DNA of 64,000 bases from Methanothrix sp. (GTDB lineage Archaea > Halobacteriota > Methanosarcinia > Methanotrichales > Methanotrichaceae): contig NZ_JADJJX010000001.1 in NCBI RefSeq assembly GCF_016706325.1, positions 124,001-188,000 of the forward strand, written 5' to 3'. A program made the translations under genes and the position numbers. Position 1 is the stretch's first letter; each line of letters opens with the position of its first letter. Below are positions 1-7,931 of the stretch, one piece after another. Below the pieces are notes generated by a model. It did no database searches and was not told where the DNA came from. It worked only from the letters and a program-made list of their open reading frames with translations.

Positions 1-271
1 CTGAATAACTTCATCCACCTCTATGCTCTCTCCACCAGCCAAGATCGCATCACAGACATGCAGTTCAGCTTTTCCGTGATGCGGGGCCGATCCCTTCGAA
101 CCTTGCTAAAGAGATCTTTAAGGTATATAAAACTTCATGATGAAGGCGGAATGGACAATGAAATTTGATGGGGTATTGCGTCTTGACAGGGGAAAAAAGA
201 TATGCAGGAAAAGGATAGGGGGTGGGCCAGGGATGGATAATCTTTAAGAGTATTCAGGTCAATCCCCAGCC
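1..271. other. Gene-poor left edge with a TATA-like box
   Basis: No complete gene is seen in the first 271 bases. A TATA-like element (tatataaaa, about 122-130) is present and, being near-palindromic, could serve either strand. An open frame on the minus strand runs off the left edge from about 110 but has no clear start codon. A plus-strand frame is open from position 1 to about 168. Neither is convincing enough to call. The element lies about 145 bases before the deoxyhypusine synthase-like gene, so that gene would have a long leader if this is its promoter. Confidence 0.3.
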
Positions 272-1309
272 ATGGAACACAATTATGATCACAAAGCGTT
301 CTTCAATGGTGAGCGGATCAGGACGACGATACCCGTGAAGAATCGGGGCGTCGCTGAACTGGTTGGCGATATGGCCAGGATGGGCTTTCAGGGAGGCCAA
401 CTCGGCACATCCTTGCGCATTTGGGAGAAGATGATGGAGGAGGATGTCACCATCTTCTTGGGGTTGGCCGGGGCGATGGTCCCAGCAGGGCTGGGCGAGT
501 TCATAGCCTATCTATTACGGGAGAGGAAGGTGGACTGTCTGGTGAGCACAGGGGCCAATCTGTTCCACGACCTGTGCGAGGGAATGGGGATAATTCACTT
601 TCTGGGAAGCTGCAGTGTTGATGATTCCTATCTGAATGAGTGCAAGATCGACAGGATCTACAATGTCTTCGTCTCCGATACCGAGCTGAATAAGGCGGAC
701 AATTACATATCGGATTTCGTAAAGGGCCTGGACCGGGAGCGCCACTACTCCTCCCGCGAGCTGATGGAGATGGTGGGCAGAGATCTTCCAGATACCACCA
801 TCCTTGGCGCTGCTCATAAATCCGGCGTTCCCATCTTCGTTCCAGCCTTAGGAGACAGCTCCTGGGGCATAGGAATGGTCATGGCTCTGCGCGATGGCTG
901 TCGGGTCTTGGTTGATCAGATCAAGGATGTGGACGAGATCACAAGGATCGTGGAGAGGTCTGACAAGACAGGGGTGATCTACATCGGGGGTGGTGTTCCC
1001 AAGAACTTCATCCAGCAGGCAGAGGTCATAACGGAGATGGTGGGCACCTATACCGGTGGCCACAACTATGCCATTCAATATACCACTGATTCCCCCCACT
1101 GGGGTGGGCTCTCTGGCTGCACATTTGAGGAGGCCGTCTCCTGGGGCAAGGTGAGAAAGGAGGCAAGCAAGGTGCAGGTCTTCTCCGATGCCACCATAAC
1201 CGTCCCCCTGGTGGTGCAGGCTTTGCAGGCCTCAGGCCACAGGCGCAAGAGCTATCCGGTCTACAGATGGAGCGAGGGAGATTTAGAGCTGAGCTACAAG
1301 AGATTGTAG
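272..1309 (+). CDS. dys: Deoxyhypusine synthase family protein
   Basis: The 345-residue product belongs to the deoxyhypusine synthase family. Those enzymes use NAD and spermidine to put an aminobutyl group on a lysine of initiation factor 5A, the first step to hypusine. The active-site lysine is visible in SWGKV (Lys293), near the SGC turn that precedes it in this family. The nucleotide-binding part carries VSTGANLFHDL and the GGGVPKNF loop. The AMVPAG and STGANLFHD wording resembles the deoxyhypusine synthase-like branch, some of whose members make homospermidine or aminopropylagmatine-type products, so the substrate is uncertain. The gene stands alone on the plus strand, facing the minus-strand lipoprotein gene. 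Confidence 0.85.
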   Translation: MEHNYDHKAFFNGERIRTTIPVKNRGVAELVGDMARMGFQGGQLGTSLRIWEKMMEEDVTIFLGLAGAMVPAGLGEFIAYLLRERKVDCLVSTGANLFHDLCEGMGIIHFLGSCSVDDSYLNECKIDRIYNVFVSDTELNKADNYISDFVKGLDRERHYSSRELMEMVGRDLPDTTILGAAHKSGVPIFVPALGDSSWGIGMVMALRDGCRVLVDQIKDVDEITRIVERSDKTGVIYIGGGVPKNFIQQAEVITEMVGTYTGGHNYAIQYTTDSPHWGGLSGCTFEEAVSWGKVRKEASKVQVFSDATITVPLVVQALQASGHRRKSYPVYRWSEGDLELSYKRL

Positions 1310-1332
1310 GATTCGCTCTAAGACCGGATTAT

Positions 1333-1343
1333 ATTAAAAAAAA
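1333..1343 (-). terminator. T-run terminator of the lipoprotein gene
   Basis: An unbroken A run on the plus strand (T run on the minus strand) lies just past the stop of the minus-strand lipoprotein gene. Archaeal RNA polymerase terminates at such T tracts without needing a hairpin. Confidence 0.5.
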
Positions 1344-1348
1344 AGAGT

Positions 1349-1915
1349 TCAGAGGCCTGTGGCAGCAGCAAGCTGCAGGCTCTGATCTCTATCATTATTG
1401 CCCTCTGTCAGCACCACCACATTAACATTGTTCCAAAGATAAATATATTTATAACTTTCGCTGTTTTGGATATGCCTGATCTCCAGAGCATCATGGCCGT
1501 TGACTGTGGCATTGCCAAAGATATCAAGGCCCCGGGAGAGCTGCCGGACGTAATCCCCCTGGGACCTGAAGTTATCGATGGCAGCCAGAGCCTGCTCCTC
1601 ATCAGGTAGGCGGATGTAGGTGATCTTGGCATCATAAGGTATGCCGCCCTTGGCCTCCCATTGGTATATCCCAACGGAGATCTCAAGAGGCTCTATCTTT
1701 TTCTCTCCATAAAACTTGGTTATATACTCGGTCATATTAACACTGGGGTCCATCTCAGGGAGAGCAGCCAAAAGCTTGAATCCATCCGGTAGCATCGTTT
1801 TTGGAATATCCGGATTGGTTTTTAAGGAGCCTTCGCTCTCATCTGCTATGCAGCCCATCACCGATGCAATAAGCAGGGATATGGACAGCACACAAGCCAT
1901 CTCAATCAGTCTCAT
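1349..1915 (-). CDS. Putative secreted lipoprotein of unknown function
   Basis: The product is about 188 residues when started at the methionine of MRLIEM. The start has a hydrophobic signal segment ending in SVMGC, a lipobox-like motif whose cysteine could be lipid-modified. The rest is hydrophilic, with no transmembrane segment and no motif I recognise. Proteins of this shape (lipobox, then about 160 residues of mixed alpha/beta) are common in Methanosarcinales as lineage-specific envelope proteins. A frame up to 9 residues longer starts at 1942, but the signal peptide fits the shorter start. It lies downstream of the cooT-like gene and may have its own promoter in 1916-2012. Confidence 0.6.
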   Translation of the reverse strand: MRLIEMACVLSISLLIASVMGCIADESEGSLKTNPDIPKTMLPDGFKLLAALPEMDPSVNMTEYITKFYGEKKIEPLEISVGIYQWEAKGGIPYDAKITYIRLPDEEQALAAIDNFRSQGDYVRQLSRGLDIFGNATVNGHDALEIRHIQNSESYKYIYLWNNVNVVVLTEGNNDRDQSLQLAAATGL

Positions 1916-2012
1916 GGCCTTCGGATCGATATTCAAGTCCATAAGCCTTGTGAGCCGAAGCAGATGCGGATTGGTGAGCAGGAGGGCAGACCTGAAAGAT
2001 AGACCTGAAAGG

Positions 2013-2198
2013 TCATCCGATAATCGTCGCCGATTGGGACATGATATTCACCTCAGAGATCTTCCCCTCGACCTCCATGGAGTCGCCGAAGATGCTCTCT
2101 AAGATGACCTTTCCTTCATGAACCACCAATCTGACCACGCCCGTCATGACCTTATCCCGGACGCCACCTCTAAGGGTATAAACTGTCAGCTCGCACAT
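2013..2198 (-). CDS. CooT family nickel-binding protein
   Basis: This 61-residue protein matches the CooT family: a cysteine right after the initiator methionine (MCELTVYTL), the central DIFGDSMEVEGKI-like stretch (here IFGDSMEVEGKISEV) and a short hydrophobic C-terminus. In CooT from carbon-monoxide dehydrogenase operons, Cys2 binds Ni(II). The start at 2198 is preferred over the frame start at 2210 because it puts the cysteine at position 2 and has GAGAGG a few bases upstream. It follows tRNA-Arg directly. A role in nickel handling fits a methanogen with Ni enzymes (methyl-CoM reductase, CODH/ACS, hydrogenase), but no partner gene is adjacent. Confidence 0.75.
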   Translation of the reverse strand: MCELTVYTLRGGVRDKVMTGVVRLVVHEGKVILESIFGDSMEVEGKISEVNIMSQSATIIG

Positions 2199-2218
2199 AT
2201 ATCCTCTCAATGATAAGA

Positions 2219-2293
2219 CGGACCCGGCGGGATTCGAACCCGCGACCCCCGGGTTAGAAGCCCGGTGCTATATCCTGGCTAAGCCACGGGTCC
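2219..2293 (-). tRNA. tRNA-Arg (anticodon UCU)
   Basis: Read on the minus strand, the gene folds into a full cloverleaf. The 7-base acceptor stem GGACCCG/CGGGTCC pairs perfectly, the anticodon stem is CCGGG/CCCGG around loop CTTCTAA (anticodon TCT), and the T arm is GCGGG/CCCGC with loop TTCGAAT. No CCA is encoded. There is no intron. It reads AGA codons, which are very frequent in this genome. It sits about 10 bases past the prefoldin gene, so it may be co-transcribed with the exosome superoperon. Confidence 0.97.
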
Positions 2294-2303
2294 GCGAATT
2301 TGT

Positions 2304-2666
2304 CTAGCCGCCCTTGGGCGGCATCTGACCTAGCGACTGCTTAAGCTGCTCTTGAAGCTGGGTGAAACGCCCTTGAATGCGCTCCTCCTGCTTGACCATC
2401 GTCTTAAGCCTGATATCCATCATGTCCTTTCTCTCTTTCAGCTCCTCAGTCAGCTTAGCTTTATCCGCTCTGAAGAGAAGTTCGCCGACGCTCTTGTATA
2501 TAACTGCGTCGTCCGGGCTCTTCTCCAGCTCTCTTAAAGCGGCATCGGTTTCTCTGATCAGGCCCTCGATCTGGGTCTTCTGAGTCATAACGGCCTGAGC
2601 CTGCTGCTGAAGCTGTTGAAGTTGAGCCAACTGGTTTTGTATCTGCGGGGGCAATTCGCCACTCAT
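2304..2666 (-). CDS. pfdB: Prefoldin subunit beta
   Basis: The 120-residue product has the classic beta-class prefoldin plan: two long coiled coils (about residues 8-45 and 75-112) joined by a short beta hairpin (YKSVGELLFRAD). Prefoldin is an alpha2beta4 jellyfish-shaped chaperone that hands unfolded proteins to the thermosome. Its start overlaps the stop of pcc1 by 4 bases (ATGA), pointing to translational coupling. It is the last protein gene of the exosome superoperon, followed by tRNA-Arg. Confidence 0.95.
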   Translation of the reverse strand: MSGELPPQIQNQLAQLQQLQQQAQAVMTQKTQIEGLIRETDAALRELEKSPDDAVIYKSVGELLFRADKAKLTEELKERKDMMDIRLKTMVKQEERIQGRFTQLQEQLKQSLGQMPPKGG

Positions 2667-2890
2667 AAACTCACCATCTCAATTGCGATCTTGACCAATC
2701 TTATCCAGGTATTTAAGGCTGCCCGAAGGGAGACCACGTCCTCGCCTGAGATCTTCAATCGAACAAAGCCCGGTCCCTCGATCAGCTCGACCTGGGACCG
2801 GTGAGCTTCATCCTCCAGCTCCGGTGCCAGTGCATGATAGATCTCCCGGGGATGAGGTGTCTCGAAGACCAGCTCTGCCCAGCCCTTCAT
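2663..2890 (-). CDS. pcc1: KEOPS complex subunit Pcc1
   Basis: This is a small protein of about 75 residues with the Pcc1 fold: an N-terminal beta strand and helix (WAELVFETPHPREIYHALAPE) and a C-terminal helix including SLRAALNTWIRLVKIA. Pcc1 is the dimerising subunit of KEOPS, which installs threonylcarbamoyl-adenosine at tRNA position 37. I start it at ATG 2890; an open frame upstream to 2989 lies inside the Brix gene and is not needed. It overlaps the Brix gene end by 4 bases and the pfdB start by 4 bases, so it is tightly coupled inside the operon. Confidence 0.88.
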   Translation of the reverse strand: MKGWAELVFETPHPREIYHALAPELEDEAHRSQVELIEGPGFVRLKISGEDVVSLRAALNTWIRLVKIAIEMVSL

Positions 2891-3297
2891 AGCCTTAGAC
2901 TGAACCTGGTCCTGCCTTCGTCCATGAAATCGATCCTGCCAGATGCCACGGAAATCAATCTTGCCTTCCGATCGGGCGACTCCGACCAATCCAGCTCGAA
3001 GAACTGGGCAATCGCCTTCGATTCCGCCGCCATTCCTGTCACCACTGGCACCCCTCTCTTCATCCCTCTCATCGCCGGCTCCTCCAGCAGCCGGAAGAAG
3101 AGCAAATCCTCTCCTTCCGCCGAACGCTTGGCCAGGCCCTGGGGATTGCCATGATCCTCCACCACCACCAGCCAGGTCTCCCCTCCTGAGAGACCAAGCT
3201 TTCCCCGATTGAGATAGGGAAGGGAGAGGAACGCCGCCAGGGCTCTGCCAAACCTTCTCGTCTTGGCGGAGGGATCGCGCGAGGTGGTGACCAGCAT
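2887..3297 (-). CDS. Brix domain ribosome-biogenesis protein (Imp4-like)
   Basis: The 136-residue protein starts with LVTTSRDPSAKTRRFGRAL, the hallmark start of archaeal Brix/Imp4-like proteins (S/T-x-R-x-P-S then a basic segment). In eukaryotes these bind U3 snoRNA or rRNA during small-subunit assembly; the archaeal protein is thought to act in rRNA maturation. The start codon overlaps the rpoP stop (TGATG), and the end overlaps pcc1. A position between rpoP and pcc1 is the usual archaeal order. Confidence 0.85.
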   Translation of the reverse strand: MLVTTSRDPSAKTRRFGRALAAFLSLPYLNRGKLGLSGGETWLVVVEDHGNPQGLAKRSAEGEDLLFFRLLEEPAMRGMKRGVPVVTGMAAESKAIAQFFELDWSESPDRKARLISVASGRIDFMDEGRTRFSLRL

Positions 3298-3434
3298 CAG
3301 ATGGCTTTTATCTTCTTGACCGTGGTGGGCCTCTCCTTCATCAGGATCCTATGGCCGCAGTAAGGGCAGCGTATGCCGCTATACTCGTAATCGATCTCCA
3401 CGATCCTCTTGCATCTGGTGCACTTATAGGTCAT
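3297..3434 (-). CDS. rpoP: DNA-directed RNA polymerase subunit P
   Basis: This 45-residue gene codes for the small zinc-ribbon subunit P of RNA polymerase (Rpb12 equivalent). It begins MTYKCTRCKRIVEI and has a C-x2-C pair at residues 5/8 and another at 23/26 (CPYC), then a basic tail ending VKKIKAI. The stop TGA shares bases with the ATG of the Brix gene. Upstream it is 3 bases from rpl37ae. The four-cysteine pattern, size and place in the operon all agree. Confidence 0.93.
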   Translation of the reverse strand: MTYKCTRCKRIVEIDYEYSGIRCPYCGHRILMKERPTTVKKIKAI

Positions 3435-3437
3435 CTT

Positions 3438-3719
3438 CTAATCCGCCTCAAGGCTCTTCTTGAGAGACCTCAAGACAGAGCGGCCCAAGGAGGTCTCAGG
3501 CAGGAAGGAGCCACCTGCAAAGGTATATCCGCATTTTCTACAGCTCCAGATAGCTGTGCTGGTCCTCCTTACTCTGTTCCTCCCGCATTGTGGGCAATCA
3601 TATAAGGCCTTGCTCTTCTCCTCCAGATCAGCCACCAGCTTCCTTGATTTGCGGCCATACCTTGAGCTGAACCTGGCAGCCGATCTGCTCTTTCTTCCTT
3701 TTTTAGTATGCTTTGCCAT
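3438..3719 (-). CDS. rpl37ae: 50S ribosomal protein L37Ae
   Basis: The product is 93 residues long and very basic. It starts MAKHTKKGRKSRSAARFSSR and contains a zinc ribbon: CPQC and CRKC, separated by about 15 residues. L37Ae (eL43) sits near the E site and L1 stalk of the large subunit. Its position between rrp42 and rpoP is standard in the archaeal exosome superoperon. Confidence 0.96.
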   Translation of the reverse strand: MAKHTKKGRKSRSAARFSSRYGRKSRKLVADLEEKSKALYDCPQCGRNRVRRTSTAIWSCRKCGYTFAGGSFLPETSLGRSVLRSLKKSLEAD

Positions 3720-3734
3720 GATCTTTACTTCCGT

Positions 3735-4511
3735 TTAAGCTTCCAGAAACTTTTCCCGGATTTCCCTCGCCTTCTCACATGCTATATCAATGATGCGGTA
3801 GGCCTGCTCAGGCTTGAGCATTCCTGTGCCGCCCTTCTGTATGCCGCAGATCTCCCCATTTGTGGTGGTGATGACGGTGAGCTTGGTGTTGGCTATCGCC
3901 TCCTCCTCCACCCCGGGATCGAACATCAACGCATCGGAAAATTCAATAGCTGTCGTGGCTATAGGAATATCTTTGATGGGCAGAATATAATCCTCGCCCA
4001 GGCCGAATCTCGAGGCAGGCACCTTGGTACATAAGAGAGCGGCTATTGCTCCCAGGGAGGCAGCATCGAGGATGTTTCCGCAGTCGTCAAGGATATGCAC
4101 ATCGATGAACACTATCCAGACCTGCTTTCCTGACTCGATGCATAGCGCCTCAAGGTCCACTGCCTTGGATTCGCGCACTCCCCGGTCGACCAGCCGGGCT
4201 AGCTCTATGCCCACCTCATTGGGTGGCCCGGGCTCGAATGAGGGTGATGCCAGGGGTACAAGCTCGGCATTGGTGATTATTACTCCCCGGTTGGGAGAGT
4301 CCTGGAAGGGCTCTCCAGGCTGCATCTTCACCCCCACCAGAACCTGGCTGGAGCCCAGCTTGACCAGAGCGCTGCCCTCTGCCTTGTGGATGACATCCCT
4401 TTCAATGGATATCTCCCGGTACTGATCGAAGCTCCGACCATCCATCCTCTCACCCTTGAGAAGAAGGTTATAGATGAAATCCTTCTTGATCTCGGAGATG
4501 ACGCTACTCAC
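3735..4511 (-). CDS. rrp42: Exosome complex subunit Rrp42
   Basis: The product is 258 residues, one RNase PH-fold domain. Rrp42 is the catalytically silent partner that alternates with Rrp41 in the hexameric exosome ring. Typical family pieces are GERMDGRSFDQYR near the start, VGVKMQPGEPFQDSPNRG, the long central insert ending VFIDVHILDDCGN, and GICGIQKGG-like wording near the end (here GEICGIQKGGTG). It lacks the aspartate pair that does phosphorolysis in Rrp41. Its start overlaps the rrp41 end by 8 bases. Confidence 0.97.
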   Translation of the reverse strand: MSSVISEIKKDFIYNLLLKGERMDGRSFDQYREISIERDVIHKAEGSALVKLGSSQVLVGVKMQPGEPFQDSPNRGVIITNAELVPLASPSFEPGPPNEVGIELARLVDRGVRESKAVDLEALCIESGKQVWIVFIDVHILDDCGNILDAASLGAIAALLCTKVPASRFGLGEDYILPIKDIPIATTAIEFSDALMFDPGVEEEAIANTKLTVITTTNGEICGIQKGGTGMLKPEQAYRIIDIACEKAREIREKFLEA

Positions 4512-5265
4512 AAAGATGCACCCCCTCTTGGCCTGGTGCTGCTGATATCTGGCTGTACTTCTCCACTAATGCCCTCCTTTGCAGCTCATAGATGTCTCGT
4601 GCCCCCTTCATGGCCATCTCCACTGCCTGGCGGAACTCTTCTTTGCTCAGATTGCCATCCATCTGCATCAGGGTTATATCGCCATTGGGCGTCATGGCAA
4701 TGGGAAGATCGGCCTGGCCGAAGTTATCCTCCTCTTTCATTGGGTCCAAGACGATTGTGCCGCCAACCTTTCCCGCTGCGCATGAGGATATCATGCTCTT
4801 CATGGGGATTCCAGCATCGGCCAGGGCAACACTCGCTGCATTTATGCCTGCAGTTCTCGTTCCCGCATCCGCCTGAAGCACCTCCACGAAGACATCGATC
4901 ACCGACCGGGGGAAAAATGAGGTAAGTATCACCGGCTCTAAAGCCTCCCGGCTCACCTTGGATAGCTCATAGGAGCGGCGATCAGGGCCGGGGCGCTTTC
5001 TCTCCTCCACAGAGAATGAGGCCATGTTATATCTGTAGCGCACAATGGCTCTTGTCACCTCCTGCAGATGCCTGGGGTGAACCTCTCTTGGCCCATATAC
5101 TGCAGCTATTACCTTATTTCCTCCCATCTCAATATAACACGAGCCGTCAGCTCTGGCCAGGACTCCCGCCTCGATCTTCACCGGTCTGAGCTCATCTGCT
5201 CGCCGGCCGTCCAGGCGGAGTCCATCTTTAAAAAATGATATGTCATTCTCATCCATAGCGATCAA
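4504..5265 (-). CDS. rrp41: Exosome complex subunit Rrp41 (catalytic)
   Basis: The 253-residue RNase PH-fold protein is the active subunit of the archaeal exosome, degrading RNA 3'-to-5' with phosphate and also able to add heteropolymeric tails. Visible landmarks are GLRLDGRRADELRP, YGPREVHPRHLQ, the phosphate-site TRTAGINAASVAL and the catalytic aspartate in NFGQADLPIAM. The start at 5265 overlaps the rrp4 stop (ATGA); an internal ATG three codons on (MDEND) is an alternative start. Confidence 0.97.
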   Translation of the reverse strand: MIAMDENDISFFKDGLRLDGRRADELRPVKIEAGVLARADGSCYIEMGGNKVIAAVYGPREVHPRHLQEVTRAIVRYRYNMASFSVEERKRPGPDRRSYELSKVSREALEPVILTSFFPRSVIDVFVEVLQADAGTRTAGINAASVALADAGIPMKSMISSCAAGKVGGTIVLDPMKEEDNFGQADLPIAMTPNGDITLMQMDGNLSKEEFRQAVEMAMKGARDIYELQRRALVEKYSQISAAPGQEGVHLCE

Positions 5266-5927
5266 CTTCTGGCCTTCTTCTCTGCCTTAAGGAAGTTCAC
5301 AATCCTGTCCGTCAGGCCATTGGTGTGCGCTTCCTTCTCTATCAGGGCAATTGTCTTGAGCGCCAGATCCGTATCATCTGCACTGCCGTTGATCCAGATT
5401 CTGCCATTCTGACCAACGAATATGCTGCATTTTACCTCTTTTTTCAGCATGCTGATCATGGAGCCGCCCTTGCCGATGAGCCTGGGCACCCGGGTGTGGC
5501 TGATCTCTACGACCTGTCCCGTCCTGATCGGGCCCAGCTTTCTGTCATTTAGGGTTAGCTCCACCTTCATTGTGGGATCCACATCCTTCACCCGGGCCAT
5601 AATGGAGCTGCCGATGCGCAGATATTTGGACATCTCATCCGATTCAATCCTCCTGGGAAACTCAGAGATGTGCAAAAGCCCATCATAAGGCGAGTTGATG
5701 TCCACGATCCAGTTGGAGAAGGTTACGTCCTTCACCACTCCTATTACATTATCCCCAGTTGCGGGCATATACTTCCCCGCTAGGGGTATGACATTTATCT
5801 TATCCCTGTAGTTCGCAAGTCCGTACAGCAAAGAGTAGACGTTTCCGTCCTTGACAAAAGTCCCCTCGCCCGACCTCTTGGCATCCTCAGAGAGAAGATC
5901 ACCTGGTACCACCACCTTGCGATCCAT
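5262..5927 (-). CDS. rrp4: Exosome RNA-binding cap subunit Rrp4
   Basis: The 221-residue protein has the three Rrp4 domains in order: an N-terminal domain (VPGDLLSEDAKRSGEGTF), an S1 domain (about 60-140) and a C-terminal KH domain with the GKGGSM loop (about residue 155). Trimers cap the Rrp41/Rrp42 ring and select RNA. No Csl4 gene is in the window, so Csl4 must lie elsewhere if present. The neighbours on both sides are the ring subunit rrp41 and SBDS. Confidence 0.97.
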   Translation of the reverse strand: MDRKVVVPGDLLSEDAKRSGEGTFVKDGNVYSLLYGLANYRDKINVIPLAGKYMPATGDNVIGVVKDVTFSNWIVDINSPYDGLLHISEFPRRIESDEMSKYLRIGSSIMARVKDVDPTMKVELTLNDRKLGPIRTGQVVEISHTRVPRLIGKGGSMISMLKKEVKCSIFVGQNGRIWINGSADDTDLALKTIALIEKEAHTNGLTDRIVNFLKAEKKARS

Positions 5928-5945
5928 GCGCTTCTTACTCCATCC

Positions 5946-6644
5946 TTAATGCTTAAGAAGCTTCGTCTCAGCCTCGCCCTTGGTCAGCCGGTTGACCAGG
6001 TCGTAAAACTCCGTCTGCATGCCTGCTGGTATCTGGATCACCCCGATCCAGGCGCCATTGTTCTGCCAGGATTCCCGGGTGAGCTTGCCGAAGGCGGAGA
6101 TCTCGCCGTAGGCCTTAGGGGCATACTCCGGCGGGACCTTGACCGCCACCTCCACCTCCTCAAACCTTATGGGGATGAGGGGGCGGATGGCCTTCATCAC
6201 CATCTTGACCAGCTCATCTGTGGATTTGGTGGGATCGATATTGACCCGGGCCTCAGTCATGGCCTGATCGATCCGCCCGGGTGGATGAGGCGTCTTGGTC
6301 TGGGGATTGATGGCATTTCTGGCGATGACCTCTATGACCCGCCTTCTCTTGTTCTCCAAGAACCTCTTCCTCTGCTCAGCAGTAAGGCTGATCTCTCCCT
6401 TTTTGATGATGACCGGAGCGATGGAGAGGGGATCGATGGTCCCGAAGGCCTTCTGAAGATCTTCTTCCGGGCTTCTATCCCCCCGGGAGGCGTTCTCGAA
6501 GACATCCTCCACTGCCAGGATATCCTCCAGGTTGACGCTGTCCCCCCTCTTCAGGGCAAGAGCGCCATCCGGGTCCACTAAAACCTCGAAGGTGGTTCCG
6601 TGGGCCTTCAGCCTGGCAGGAACGGCGTCATCCAGTCTGACCAT
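5946..6644 (-). CDS. sbds: Ribosome maturation protein SBDS/SDO1
   Basis: The 232-residue protein has the three SBDS domains: an N-terminal FYSH domain with MVRLDDAVPARLKAHG, a central helical domain with QRKRFLENKRRRVIEVIARNA (split here: conserved helix at about 90-110), and a ferredoxin-like C-terminal domain. The family helps release aIF6 from new 50S subunits before subunit joining. Location between psmA and rrp4 is the conserved archaeal arrangement. Confidence 0.96.
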   Translation of the reverse strand: MVRLDDAVPARLKAHGTTFEVLVDPDGALALKRGDSVNLEDILAVEDVFENASRGDRSPEEDLQKAFGTIDPLSIAPVIIKKGEISLTAEQRKRFLENKRRRVIEVIARNAINPQTKTPHPPGRIDQAMTEARVNIDPTKSTDELVKMVMKAIRPLIPIRFEEVEVAVKVPPEYAPKAYGEISAFGKLTRESWQNNGAWIGVIQIPAGMQTEFYDLVNRLTKGEAETKLLKH

Positions 6645-6646
6645 CC

Positions 6647-7420
6647 TTATGCCTCTCCTTCTTCACCCTTGCCTGATTCGACCTTATTGGAAGCGACTGT
6701 TGCTTTCATGCGATCCACATACTCGCTGACCTCTTTTTCTGTCAGCTTATAGAATAGCTTATCAGAGAGCTTGATGATGCCGATCTCTGTGGTTGCAGCC
6801 TCCACCTTGCCCTCAGCTGCTCTATGGAGGGCCTCCAGGCCCAGCAGAATTGCCTCATCCAGTGTCAGGCCCTCTCTGTACTTCTCCTCGAATACCTCCA
6901 TCACCGCTGCTCTGCCTGCCCCGATGCCGGTGGCCTTGTACTCCAGCAGAGCGCCGGAGGGGTCGGTCTCAAAGAGGCGGGCCCGATCCTCTTCTGCTCC
7001 GATGATGAGCAGAGCAGTTCCGAAGGGGCGCACGCCGCCATACTGAGTGTACTGCTGCTTGAAGTCGCAGATCTTCTTGGCCAGGGCTTCAACTCCTATC
7101 GGCTCATCATAAACCAGGCGATTGATCTGGCTTTCTATCCTGGCCCGGTCTATCAGCACCCTGGCATCAGCGACCAGGCCCGATGTGGCTGCGCCGATGT
7201 GGTTGTCTATCTGAAAGATCTTCTCGATCGATTTGGGTTCCATCAGCCGGCTGGTGATCCTCTTGTCCACCAGCACAGCCACGCCATCCTTAACCTTGAT
7301 GCCTACTGCCGTAGTTCCTCTACGGACTGCCTCGCGGGCATATTCAACTTGAAATAGTCTGCCGTCAGGGCTGAATACAGTGATAGCCCTATCATAACCC
7401 ATCTGTGGTGCCATCTGCAT
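6647..7420 (-). CDS. psmA: 20S proteasome subunit alpha
   Basis: The protein is about 257 residues and forms the outer rings of the 20S proteasome. It starts MQMAPQMGYDRAITVFSPDG, the conserved gate-forming N-terminus and proteasome-alpha signature, followed by FQVEYAREAVRRGTTAVGIK. The start at 7420 is chosen because it gives the family's normal N-terminus and has GGAGG 8 bases upstream; the frame is open to 7444. The start lies inside the end of rnp2. The last residues (GEEGEA) are acidic, and the C-terminal tail is longer than the core fold needs. Confidence 0.97.
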   Translation of the reverse strand: MQMAPQMGYDRAITVFSPDGRLFQVEYAREAVRRGTTAVGIKVKDGVAVLVDKRITSRLMEPKSIEKIFQIDNHIGAATSGLVADARVLIDRARIESQINRLVYDEPIGVEALAKKICDFKQQYTQYGGVRPFGTALLIIGAEEDRARLFETDPSGALLEYKATGIGAGRAAVMEVFEEKYREGLTLDEAILLGLEALHRAAEGKVEAATTEIGIIKLSDKLFYKLTEKEVSEYVDRMKATVASNKVESGKGEEGEA

Positions 7421-7931
7421 CCTCGTGTCCTCCACATAAATCAAAAGAGGTCAGTCCCAGGTATCTGGTATCTGATCCTTTGGCCCATTCGCTGTCATCT
7501 GGACAGAGATCGACCTGCAGGCCGTGGGTGCGAACAATGCACCCTGAAACTTCTTTCAGCTCGATTCTTCTTCTGTCGCGATCGCTGTTATTCTTACTTA
7601 GAGGTGGTAAATACTTTTCTGTGGCCGATTTGATCGTTCCCGAGACCCCTTTTACCAGCAGAGCTGTTCTGGTTCCCTGAATGGAACGAATTGAGGCCAA
7701 AGTGGCCCTGGTCTGCCTCGCGCGCCTGTGATGAAAACGCAGTATGCCTCGCCGGCCATCAAAGGAGATCAACTGGAGTCTGTTCTCTGCGCTGCCGGTC
7801 TCGCCAAAGAGGGAGCGCTGGCTGATCTGGATCTCTCTCATCAGATCCTGGCCCTCAATCTCCCCTTCAGCCTCCAGATCAAATATCATATACCTCCTCC
7901 TCATTCTGAGGACGGGCAGCCTGCTTCTCAA
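7392..7931 (-). CDS. rnp2: Ribonuclease P protein component 2 (Pop5)
   Basis: The core of about 115 residues matches archaeal Pop5: LRMRRRYMIFDLEAEG near the start, then the RRM-like fold with GILRFHHR and the GTRTALLVKGVSGTIKSA end. It pairs with Rnp3 to help RNase P RNA cut tRNA 5' leaders. I favour a TTG start at 7931 that overlaps the rnp3 stop (TTGA). An in-frame ATG at 7961 would add ten residues from inside rnp3. The protein carries an unusual tail of about 60 residues (after KYLPPLSK) with HGLQVDLCPDDSEW, running into psmA by about 29 bases. Confidence 0.88.
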   Translation of the reverse strand: MRSRLPVLRMRRRYMIFDLEAEGEIEGQDLMREIQISQRSLFGETGSAENRLQLISFDGRRGILRFHHRRARQTRATLASIRSIQGTRTALLVKGVSGTIKSATEKYLPPLSKNNSDRDRRRIELKEVSGCIVRTHGLQVDLCPDDSEWAKGSDTRYLGLTSFDLCGGHEDADGTTDGL

